From contig CALUJT010000102.1 of NCBI GenBank assembly GCA_944321005.1, positions 1-7,643 on the forward strand: a DNA stretch of 7,643 nucleotides. The letters run 5' to 3'. Positions 1 to 4,707 of this stretch are shown piece by piece. Source of the stretch: an uncultured Atopobiaceae bacterium (lineage in GTDB: Bacteria > Actinomycetota > Coriobacteriia > Coriobacteriales > Atopobiaceae). The position numbers and the translations under genes were made by a program. Within the stretch, counting starts at the first letter, position 1, and every line of letters begins with the position of its first letter. The notes beneath the pieces are model-generated. The model had not been told where the DNA came from. It did no database searches and saw only the letters and a list, made by a program, of their open reading frames with translations.

Positions 1-751
1 GGAGGTCGTCGAGCGCCTCGGTCGCCCAGGAGACCGCGTGGAACGGGTCCACGGCGAGCTCGGCGCCGGGCAGCCGCTCCGCGACGACGTCGGCGACCCG
101 GCGCGCCCCGTCCGCGGTGACGACCTCGATGGAGCCCCTCTGCACGTCGGTGAGCTGGTCGAGGAAGTCGTTGAGCTGCCGCTTGCCGTGCCCCTCGCAG
201 GCCCACACGACGCGCCCGCGGTCGTGGTCCACGACCACCGCCATGTACCTGCGCCCCCTCTTGTAGCTGGTCTCGTCCACCCCGATGCGCCCCGGGCCGT
301 CGAGCCTGCCGCGGCCGTCGCGGGCCTCCAGGTCGGCCTCGACGCGGGCGCATGTCCCGCCCACGGTGCGCCAGTCGACCCTCATGAGCTCGGCCAGCGC
401 GCCCCTGCACATGTGCAGGGCGAGCCACGCCACTGTGTCCTCGAAGGCCGAGGTGAACCTGCTCGACGCGGCGCGGGCCCACGGGACGGCCTCGGCGCGC
501 ACCCCGTGTTCCGGGCACTCGACGCGCCGCGGCGCGTACTCGACGTAGCACCGGGCGGAGCCCGCGTCCGGGGCCCTCCACCGCCGGGCGGGGAGCGTGT
601 CGTAGCCGTCGCACCTCCTGCCGCAGGCCGGGCAGCGGAGCGCCGCCCTCCGGGGCCTCGCGGAGACGATTGTGGATTCCCCCTCGATTCGGGCGCCCTC
701 TACGACGGCGGTGCCGAGCCCGAGGGCCCTCTTTAGTACACTCTTCAGCAT
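1..751 (-). CDS. ISL3-family transposase (3' end beyond window)
   Basis: DDE transposase that would cut and join the ends of its insertion sequence. The frame is open for 250 codons from the ATG at 751-749 and leaves the window without a stop. Seen in order: a zinc-finger-like N-terminus with CPAC at residues 40-43 and CPEH at 79-82; the family-typical VPWARAASSRFTSAFE stretch at about 89-104; a helix-turn-helix-like segment (ELMRVDWRTVG) at about 121-131; and the first catalytic aspartate in IGVDETSYKRG (D159). A later VTADG (D214) is followed by AVDPFHAV (D235), matching the conserved D-x-FH region. ISL3 transposases are usually about 400 residues or more, so a third or more is missing. The ATG is preceded by GAGAGG at a rather long spacing of about 11 nt. 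No frameshift or stop is seen in the visible part. Confidence 0.88.
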   Translation of the reverse strand, partial: MLKSVLKRALGLGTAVVEGARIEGESTIVSARPRRAALRCPACGRRCDGYDTLPARRWRAPDAGSARCYVEYAPRRVECPEHGVRAEAVPWARAASSRFTSAFEDTVAWLALHMCRGALAELMRVDWRTVGGTCARVEADLEARDGRGRLDGPGRIGVDETSYKRGRRYMAVVVDHDRGRVVWACEGHGKRQLNDFLDQLTDVQRGSIEVVTADGARRVADVVAERLPGAELAVDPFHAVSWATEALDDL

Positions 752-771
752 GCGGCGGCGCGCCTCTCGCT

Positions 772-801
772 CGTTGTTTTCTCTTGGTCGAAAAACAAAC
801 G
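772..801 (-). other. Imperfect inverted repeat in transposase leader
   Basis: CGTTGTTTTC and GAAAAACAAACG form the two arms of an A/T-rich hairpin with two bulges and an 8-nt loop. It lies about 20 nt upstream of the transposase ATG. It would be transcribed as the 5' leader of any read-through mRNA entering the element. Hairpins here protect some insertion sequences from outside transcription, but that role is inference. Confidence 0.4.
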
Positions 802-910
802 ATACGCGGAGGGCGCCGCCGCTGCCAGGTCCCCGTCTTCACTGCCGCGTCAGCCCACACAAACACCCGAAGAGCCCCAAAAAGTCTAGGTTTTGAACGA
901 CAGTTGAAAC

Positions 911-941
911 GAAAAACACCTGCGTGCGGCACCGCTCAGGC
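911..941 (-). terminator. Weak intrinsic-terminator candidate downstream of the DUF4143 remnant
   Basis: On the minus strand CCTG, GCGG/CCGC and CAGG can nest into an imperfect stem, followed by TGTTTTTC. The stem is short and its internal loop is asymmetric, so the call rests mainly on the five-T tract after a GC-rich foldable segment. It would end transcripts leaving the DUF4143 remnant before the insertion sequence. Confidence 0.28.
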
Positions 942-945
942 CCCC

Positions 946-969
946 GCGGAGGGGCGTACCCCCTCCCGC
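946..969. other. GC-rich hairpin
   Basis: GCGGAGGGG pairs with CCCCTCCCGC to give nine base pairs with one bulged C and a 5-nt loop. Neither strand shows a T tract after it, so it is not called a terminator. Together with the entry at 911-941 it makes the non-coding stretch 879-1081 strongly foldable. Confidence 0.5.
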
Positions 970-1004
970 AGGAGCCCATCAAGCAGCACGAATCCCAAGC
1001 CGCC

Positions 1005-1068
1005 CGCTCTTCTCGCCATGGCGAAAAACACGCCTGTGCAAAAGTGCCCGTATAAAAGTGCCCGTCCC
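1005..1068 (+). repeat. Direct repeat copy A (left flank of DUF4143 remnant)
   Basis: This copy has three parts. CGCTCTTCTCGCCATGG (1005-1021) contains the 12-bp palindrome TCGCCATGGCGA (1013-1024 region). A 13-14 nt insert follows that is not present in copy B. Then comes GTGCAAAAGTGCCCG (1036-1050). The element AAAAGTGCCCGT occurs twice (1040-1051 and 1054-1065, period 14) and ends in CCC. The same two core parts recur in the same orientation at 1792-1829, on the other side of the DUF4143 remnant. Confidence 0.75.
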
Positions 1069-1081
1069 TTTTTGCGCCAAA

Positions 1082-1762
1082 TCACGCGAGCTCGCCGATG
1101 AGGCATGCCGCATACAGGGGGACGTTTCGCACCTCTCCCATGGCGCCAAAGTTCTTTCCGGTGACGCGCAGCACGTACGGGCACCCGTACTTCTGGGCGA
1201 ACCTCTTTGCGCTCGTGGACCTGACGTGCGTCCCGCTCTTTACCTCGATGGGCACAATGCCGTCGCGCAGACGCAGCACGAACTCAACCTCGTAGGTCGA
1301 CCGCGCGCCCCAGTAGTACGGCCTCTGGCCCGAGGCCACGAGCTGCTGCATGACGTAGTTCTCCGCCATGCCCCCGCGGAAGCGCGCGCTGCGGGCCCCC
1401 TTGTCGTCCAGATCTGCCGGAACGGCGTCGTATGCGTTGGCGAGCGGGCCCGTGTCCGCAACGTACAGCTTGAACGAGGACTCGTTCTCGAAGGACCTGA
1501 GCGGAGACGCGCCCTCGGAGACCTGCGTGCACTTGCTCGCGATTCCGGACGCCACGAGCCAGTCGACTGCACTGCCGTAGCGCTCCGCCTTTGCCCCACT
1601 CGCAACGTGGCGCCAGACAAACTTGGTCGAGCCGCTCTCCTTTGCCAGCTGCGCGGGAATGCCTTCCCAACAGGCGGATATCCTTGCAGCATCTGCGGAG
1701 GTCGCGTATTTCACCATGTCCGCGACGTACGCCACGCGAATGTTGCGCTGCACGCCGGACAC
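1082..1762 (-). pseudogene. C-terminal remnant of an AAA ATPase/DUF4143 protein
   Basis: The 226-residue frame matches the C-terminal half of the large family of AAA_14-DUF4143 ATPases, whose full length is usually about 400-450 residues. No Walker A or B motif is present, and an in-frame TAG lies about 14 codons upstream of the GTG at 1762, so the ATPase half is absent. Seen: a winged-helix-like middle part (about residues 15-80); FKLYVADTGPLANA (97-110), typical of the family; AENYVMQQL (133-141); and the PD-(D/E)xK-like core STYEVEF...PIEVKSG (E160, E173, K175), with Glu where most relatives have Asp. The role of the family is not well established; some members are discussed as toxin-antitoxin-like or defence-like. 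The fragment sits between two direct repeats, which suggests it was left by recombination or carried as a cassette. There is no good ribosome binding site at the GTG. It could still be a standalone small protein, but I favour a decayed gene. Confidence 0.72.
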
Positions 1763-1765
1763 GTC

Positions 1766-1793
1766 CGCGGCCCGGGGCTCGCCCCAGGCCGCG
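1766..1793 (-). other. Very strong hairpin at the truncation point of the DUF4143 remnant
   Basis: In minus-strand RNA, CGCGGCCUGGGG and CCCCGGGCCGCG pair over 12 bp, including one U-G wobble, closed by a CGAG tetraloop. The wobble makes the stem better in minus-strand RNA than in plus-strand RNA. No T tract follows. It lies exactly between repeat copy B and the first codons of the DUF4143 fragment. It could act as the end structure for the perR operon transcript, or mark the recombination junction. Confidence 0.55.
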
Positions 1794-1832
1794 CGTTCTT
1801 CTCGCTATGGTGCAAAAGTGCCTGTCCCCTTA
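1792..1832 (+). repeat. Direct repeat copy B (right flank of DUF4143 remnant)
   Basis: CGCGTTCTTCTCGCTATGG (1792-1810) runs directly into TGCAAAAGTGCCTGTCCCC (1811-1829). Both parts match copy A with a few substitutions, without copy A's insert or its second AAAAGTGCCCG unit. The repeat reaches the stop codon of the DUF3783 gene: the TTA at 1830-1832 is its TAA on the minus strand. Confidence 0.75.
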
Positions 1833-2258
1833 GGAGTTGGCGGCGTGCTCGGCGGCCACGGCCTCGATCAGCCGCACGAGCGGCCAGGCGCGGTTTGCCG
1901 GCGTGAGCAGCGCCTTGGGACCCACCACGCACCCTGCCTCGCGGCTGCGCGCCAGAAACTCGTTCACCTGTGCGTCCGTGAGCCCGCAGAGCAGCACGAA
2001 CTCGTCTGCCGCGGGGGCCGGCCCGGTGTACGGCAGCGGCGCCGGCCTGAAACCGGGCAGCCGCGCGAAGGCGCCCGCTGCGTCCCCCAGGCGCTCCGGC
2101 AGCGCCGTGCGCGCCACCACGCCCATCTCGCGCAGAACCTCGCGCACCGCCGCACCCTTCTCGGAAGAAGGGTCAAGCCCCCAGAGCACCGCGCATGCCG
2201 CGGGCCCCGAGGGCTTGACCTTCTTGCGGCCAGCCTTTTTCTGAGGCTTGCCGGCCAT
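1830..2258 (-). CDS. DUF3783-domain protein, coupled to rubrerythrin
   Basis: A 142-residue protein of unknown function. The C-terminal part (about residues 85-138) fits DUF3783: FVLLCGLTDAQVNEFL (87-102), then ALLTPANRAWPLVRLIE with the T119-P120-x-N122-x-x-W125 signature. The first 15 residues are rich in Lys/Arg, giving a basic tail. The middle (22-50, AVLWGLDPSSEKG...REVLREMGVV) looks like a weaker version of the same strand-helix pattern, so it may be a degenerate second copy. No signal peptide or membrane segment is seen; it should be cytosolic. The ATG overlaps the rubrerythrin TAA by one base (TAATG), and no clear Shine-Dalgarno lies upstream, so translation probably depends on re-initiation. 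It is therefore the third gene of the perR operon. The family assignment is by eye. A role in peroxide response is inferred from context only. Confidence 0.78.
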   Translation of the reverse strand: MAGKPQKKAGRKKVKPSGPAACAVLWGLDPSSEKGAAVREVLREMGVVARTALPERLGDAAGAFARLPGFRPAPLPYTGPAPAADEFVLLCGLTDAQVNEFLARSREAGCVVGPKALLTPANRAWPLVRLIEAVAAEHAANS

Positions 2259-2845
2259 TAGCCGAAGTAGCGCTCGAGCAGGCCCTTGAGAGCCTTGCCG
2301 TGACGGGCCTCGTCACGAGCCATCTCGTGAACGGTGTCGTGGATGGCGTCGAGGTTGTTCTTCTTGGCGCAGGTGGCAAGCTCCACCTTGCCGGCGGTGG
2401 CACCAAACTCGCAGTCGACGCGCCAGGCCAGGTTGTCCTTCGTGGTGGCCTTCATGTTGGGCTCGAGCTCGGTGCCCAGGAGCTCGGCGAACTTGGAGGC
2501 GTGCTCGGCCTCCTCGTAGGCCGCCTTCTCCCAGTAGAGGCCGATCTCGGGGTAGCCCTCACGGTGCGCGATGCGCGCCATGCAGAGGTACATGCCCACC
2601 TCGGAGCACTCGCCGGTGAAGTTGGCCTTGAGCTGCTCGAGGATGTAGGCCTTGTCCTCGTCGGAGATGTCGGGGTTGTCCTTGACGGTCTTGTCGTAGA
2701 TGCCGTACTCGTGCTCGGCGGCGAGCTTGAGCTCACCCTCGACCTTCTCGAACTGGCTGGCCGGAGCGTGGCAGACCGGGCACTCCGCCGGCGGCTCGGC
2801 GCCCTCGTAGATGTAACCGCAGACCTTGCAGACCCACTTGTCCAT
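2258..2845 (-). CDS. rbr: Reverse rubrerythrin (peroxide reductase)
   Basis: A non-haem di-iron peroxidase that reduces hydrogen peroxide to water with electrons from NADH-linked donors, protecting anaerobes in the cytosol. In this 195-residue protein the rubredoxin-type iron site comes first (C6-x-x-C9 and C22-x-x-C25, with CGYIYEG). The ferritin-like four-helix domain follows at about 40-195. This is the order of 'reverse' rubrerythrins such as the PerR-regulated one of Clostridium acetobutylicum; classical rubrerythrins have the opposite order. Di-iron ligands visible: E79 in GECSE, E112-x-x-H115 in EEAEHA, E146, and E179-x-x-H182 in RDEARHG. The ATG at 2845 has GAGGAGG five nt upstream. 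It lies 68 nt after perR and overlaps the next gene by one base. Expression is probably under PerR through the upstream promoter. Confidence 0.92.
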   Translation of the reverse strand: MDKWVCKVCGYIYEGAEPPAECPVCHAPASQFEKVEGELKLAAEHEYGIYDKTVKDNPDISDEDKAYILEQLKANFTGECSEVGMYLCMARIAHREGYPEIGLYWEKAAYEEAEHASKFAELLGTELEPNMKATTKDNLAWRVDCEFGATAGKVELATCAKKNNLDAIHDTVHEMARDEARHGKALKGLLERYFG

Positions 2846-2868
2846 GGTGACCTCCTCGTTGTTTGTTT

Positions 2869-2893
2869 GCGGCGGGACGCTGGGCCCCGCCGC
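2869..2893 (-). other. Hairpin in the perR-rbr spacer
   Basis: GCGGCGGG and CCCGCCGC arms (8 bp) enclose a 9-nt loop in the 68-nt spacer. No T tract follows, so it is unlikely to be a terminator. It sits just upstream of an A-rich leader (CAAACAAACAACG) and the rbr ribosome binding site. Stabilisation or processing of the rbr part of the mRNA is one possible role (inference). Confidence 0.45.
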
Positions 2894-2913
2894 CCTCTCC
2901 TATGCACTCGGCC

Positions 2914-3312
2914 CTAGGCCGGAGTTGCCTCGTTTCCCTGACACGCGGGGCAGATTCCGTCGAACTGCAGCGTGTGGCTGGTTATCTCGTACCCAGAAGC
3001 CTCCGCCGCAGCCCCGTTGACGTCCTCGAGCAGTGGGATCATCACGTCGTCCACACGCCCGCAGCTCGTGCAGCGCACGTGGTAGTGGGCAAAGGGCTGG
3101 TGGTCGAAGCGGTCCGCGCCGTTGTTGATGCGCACCCGCCCGATCTTCCCCTCGTCCGAGAGCCTGCCCAGCGTGCGGTAGACCGTGGCCCTGCCGATGC
3201 TGGGGTGCTCCTCGTGGACGGCGTCGTAGACCTCGTCCGCGGTGGGATGGTTGGCGAGCCGGCGCAGCTCGTCCTCGATGATGGTGCGCTGCACGGTGTT
3301 TCTCGCTGACAT
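2914..3312 (-). CDS. perR: PerR-type peroxide-sensing Fur-family repressor
   Basis: A 132-residue metal-dependent repressor. The family uses Fe2+ or Mn2+ at a His/Asp site; oxidation of the histidines by peroxide releases the DNA. Winged-helix part at about 5-60 (HPTADEVYDAV, IGRATVYRTLGRLSDEG). Compared by eye with Bacillus subtilis PerR, the regulatory ligands H37, D85, H91, H93 and D104 map to H22, D70, H76, H78 and D89. The structural zinc cysteines map to C81, C84, C121 and C124. Asp at the D104 position favours PerR over Fur. The protein is about 13-15 residues short at the N-terminus relative to B. subtilis PerR. An in-frame TGA nine codons before the ATG rules out an upstream start, and GGGAGG lies a few nt before the ATG. 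It is the first gene of an operon with reverse rubrerythrin, a classic PerR target, and probably represses itself. Confidence 0.88.
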   Translation of the reverse strand: MSARNTVQRTIIEDELRRLANHPTADEVYDAVHEEHPSIGRATVYRTLGRLSDEGKIGRVRINNGADRFDHQPFAHYHVRCTSCGRVDDVMIPLLEDVNGAAAEASGYEITSHTLQFDGICPACQGNEATPA

Positions 3313-3331
3313 GTCCCACCTCCCTCGTGTC

Positions 3332-3342
3332 TGATGACATCA
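3332..3342. promoter_or_regulatory. Palindrome TGATGACATCA overlapping the -10 box
   Basis: A perfect 5-1-5 inverted repeat overlaps the -10 hexamer of the perR promoter by four bases, where a bound protein would block RNA polymerase. Its sequence is not the usual PerR or Fur box, so it may serve a second regulator or be chance. Confidence 0.4.
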
Positions 3343-3366
3343 TACCATTATGAGACTGCGTATCAA
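3339..3366 (-). promoter_or_regulatory. perR-rbr operon promoter (sigma70 type)
   Basis: On the minus strand the -35 hexamer TTGATA (3366-3361) and the -10 hexamer TATGAT (3344-3339) are separated by 16 nt. Each has one mismatch to consensus. The region is much more A/T-rich than its surroundings. Initiation would fall a few bases upstream of the palindrome's left edge, about 20 nt before the perR ATG. Confidence 0.72.
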
Positions 3367-3367
3367 G

Positions 3368-3382
3368 TGAGAATTTTTCTCA
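3368..3382. promoter_or_regulatory. Fur/PerR-like operator TGAGAATTTTTCTCA
   Basis: An inverted repeat with 6-bp perfect arms and a 3-base centre (a 7-1-7 arrangement with one mismatch), one base upstream of the -35 box. Fur-family boxes have the form TGATAAT-N-ATTATCA or TTATAAT-N-ATTATAA, so length and symmetry fit, with G/C at the fourth arm position. The most likely ligand is the PerR encoded just downstream. Confidence 0.6.
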
Positions 3383-3439
3383 ATTTTGCGGATAGGATAA
3401 CACTCACGGTTTGCTTCGATTTTCTATATGACCAGCTGG

Positions 3440-3468
3440 GAAAAACACGCTCTGCAAACTGTGAGCGT
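3440..3468 (-). terminator. Intrinsic terminator after tsaE
   Basis: On the minus strand ACGCTC pairs with GAGCGT (6 bp, 10-nt loop), followed by GTTTTTCCC. It lies about 65 nt past the tsaE stop and before the perR promoter, where the end of the nnr-alr-udg-tsaE transcript would be expected. The stem is short, so the confidence is moderate. Confidence 0.55.
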
Positions 3469-3493
3469 TAGCCCCGGGCAAGGAGGGCAGCGC

Positions 3494-3520
3494 GCGGCGA
3501 GAAGAACGCAGGCTCGCCGC
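3494..3520 (-). other. GC-rich hairpin just after tsaE
   Basis: GCGGCGAG and CTCGCCGC form an 8-bp stem with an 11-nt loop starting 14 nt after the tsaE stop. No T tract follows. The loop and 3' arm contain GCGTTCTTCTCGCC, the same 12-13 nt motif found near 1005, 1792 and 5889. It may assist termination or protect the 3' end. Confidence 0.45.
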
Positions 3521-3534
3521 CCCGCGCCCGCGCG

Positions 3535-4014
3535 CTACAGCGCAGCCAGGAGCTCCTCGCCTCGCGCGTCGTGCGCGACCAGGCGCACCTCGCGCGGCGG
3601 TTCCTCGCCGGGGGCCGCCTCGTCGTCCAGGCGCGTCACGAAGACGTCCACGCGCGCGTCGCCGATCTCCTCGGCGAACTGCTCGCCCCACTCGATGGAG
3701 CAGACGCCGTCCGCGCCCAGCACGTCGAAGATGCCCGTGTCCTCCAGCTGGTCGGCCGAGTCCAGGCGGTAGAGGTCAAAGTGGTAGAGCGGCATCTCGG
3801 CGCCCTCGTAGACCATCTCGATGGTGAAGGTGGGGCTCGTGACGTCGTCGGTTACGCCCAGGCCCGCGGCCACACCCTTGGTGAGCTGGGTCTTCCCCGC
3901 GCCGAGGTCGCCCGTGAGCACCAGAACGTCGCCCGCGCGCAGCGCGCGGCCCAGGCGCTCCCCCAGGGCTATGGTCTCGTCGCGAGACGCGGTGCGAAAG
4001 ATCTTCTCGCTCAC
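3535..4014 (-). CDS. tsaE: tRNA t6A biosynthesis ATPase TsaE
   Basis: A 159-residue cytosolic ATPase that works with TsaB and TsaD to place threonylcarbamoyl on A37 of tRNAs reading ANN codons. Seen: Walker A GDLGAGKT (35-42), SPTF (60-63), YHFDLYRL (76-83) with the family's HxDxYR-like signature, and IEWGE (106-110). The length is normal for the family. The start is a GTG, as no ATG fits the conserved N-terminus (SEKIFRTASRDETIALGERL). The GTG overlaps the glycosylase TGA (GTGA, 4 nt), and GGAGGAG lies just upstream within the preceding gene, so the two are translationally coupled. The usual partners tsaB, rimI and tsaD do not follow: a terminator and the perR operon come next. The C-terminal 25 residues are acidic and Ala/Pro-rich and carry no recognised motif. 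Confidence 0.93.
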   Translation of the reverse strand: MSEKIFRTASRDETIALGERLGRALRAGDVLVLTGDLGAGKTQLTKGVAAGLGVTDDVTSPTFTIEMVYEGAEMPLYHFDLYRLDSADQLEDTGIFDVLGADGVCSIEWGEQFAEEIGDARVDVFVTRLDDEAAPGEEPPREVRLVAHDARGEELLAAL

Positions 4015-4634
4015 TGCGCTCCTCCCTCCTCGGAGACGGGGTGCTCCGCCAGCCACGCCCCCACCATGCGCAGGTCCGCCTCGAGCAGGGGCTGCCAGTC
4101 GGAGTGGTAGATGCAGGCGGCGGGGTGGAAGGTCGGGCACACCACGAAGTGGCCGGTCTGGTAGAGCTGGCCGCGCAGCGACGTCACGCCCTTGTTGGTG
4201 CGCAGCACGAACTGCGAGGCGAAGTTGCCCAGGCACACGATGACGTCCGGCCAGATGGAGCGAATCTGCTCGCGCAGGAACGGCGAGCAGGTCTCTATCT
4301 CCTCGGGCTTGGGGTTGCGGTTTCCGGGCGGGCGGCACTTGACCACGTTGGCGATGTAGATCTCCTCGCGCGTGAGGCCGGCGCAGGAGAGCAGGGCGTC
4401 CAGCTTGTGGCCGGCCGCGCCCACGAAGGGCTCGCCCTGGAGGTCCTCGTTGCGCCCGGGGCCCTCGCCCACGAACATCACGCGTGCGTGCGGGTTGCCC
4501 ACGCCAAAGACGAGGTTCGTGCGCGTGGCGCCCAGCGGGCAGAGCTGGCAGTCGCCCATGAGGTCGCGGATCTCCTGCAGCGCGACCTCCCTCGGCCGCT
4601 GGTGCTCGTGGCCGGGAATGTGCATGACGGACAT
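4011..4634 (-). CDS. Family-4 uracil-DNA glycosylase (Fe-S type)
   Basis: A 207-residue enzyme that removes uracil from DNA made by cytosine deamination or misincorporation, starting base-excision repair. Fe-S cluster cysteines are C29, C32, C100 and C116, and the 16-residue spacing of the last pair matches the Thermus enzyme. Motif A is GEGPGRNEDLQGEPFVGAAG (56-75), followed by NVVKCRPPGNRNPKP (96-110). Motif B is FHPAACIY (169-176). The ATG at 4634 is chosen because it lies about 25 residues before the first cluster cysteine, with AGAAGGGGG upstream at a long spacing; an ATG three codons later is possible. The upstream in-frame extension would read through the 15-bp repeat and looks non-coding. 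It lies 73 nt after alr and overlaps tsaE by 4 nt. Family-4 enzymes have been described mainly in thermophiles and in organisms lacking Ung, and also in many actinobacteria. Confidence 0.92.
   Translation of the reverse strand: MSVMHIPGHEHQRPREVALQEIRDLMGDCQLCPLGATRTNLVFGVGNPHARVMFVGEGPGRNEDLQGEPFVGAAGHKLDALLSCAGLTREEIYIANVVKCRPPGNRNPKPEEIETCSPFLREQIRSIWPDVIVCLGNFASQFVLRTNKGVTSLRGQLYQTGHFVVCPTFHPAACIYHSDWQPLLEADLRMVGAWLAEHPVSEEGGAQ
4019..4025 (-). promoter_or_regulatory. Ribosome binding site for tsaE
   Basis: GGAGGAG inside the last codons of the glycosylase gene, with CGCA between it and the GTG at 4014. This strong site at correct spacing is what supports the non-ATG start of tsaE. Confidence 0.75.
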
Positions 4635-4657
4635 GAGGTCGAGCCCCCTTCTCTCCG

Positions 4658-4687
4658 CGGCGGTGCGGCGGCCGGCGGTGCGGCGGC
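4658..4687. repeat. Perfect 15-bp tandem duplication in the alr-glycosylase spacer
   Basis: CGGCGGTGCGGCGGC occurs twice in a row with no mismatch (4658-4672, 4673-4687). It fills much of the 73-nt spacer. The unit is itself built from CGG/GGC triplets. Copy number could vary by slippage. Confidence 0.85.
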
Positions 4688-4707
4688 CCTCGGACCCGCC
4701 GGAGCCG

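Larger units (their letters stand above)
1..878 (-). mobile_element. ISL3-family insertion sequence, partial (transposase-proximal end)
   Basis: The left part of the window is one end of an insertion sequence: an ISL3-type transposase gene plus its leader. The likely outer end is near 876-878. On the minus strand the sequence there begins GGGGCTCTTCGGGTG and continues into a leader of about 125 nt. ISL3-family terminal inverted repeats usually start with GG and a C/T-rich stretch, so this fits. The flank just outside (879-895) is A/T-rich, like the usual target preference. The other end and any 8-bp target duplication are outside the window, so the exact boundary is inferred. Confidence 0.6.

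Noticed and set aside
38..736. A 232-codon plus-strand frame
   Set aside because: It is antisense to the ISL3 transposase, which has a zinc-finger-like start and DDE-type motifs.
936..1184. An 82-codon minus-strand frame overlapping the DUF4143 end
   Set aside because: Low-complexity basic translation, no ribosome binding site, and it covers the repeat and hairpins.
2300..2917. A 205-codon plus-strand frame with Leu/Val-rich runs that look membrane-like
   Set aside because: It is the exact antisense of rubrerythrin; the Leu/Val runs come from Glu/Lys/Asp codons on the other strand.
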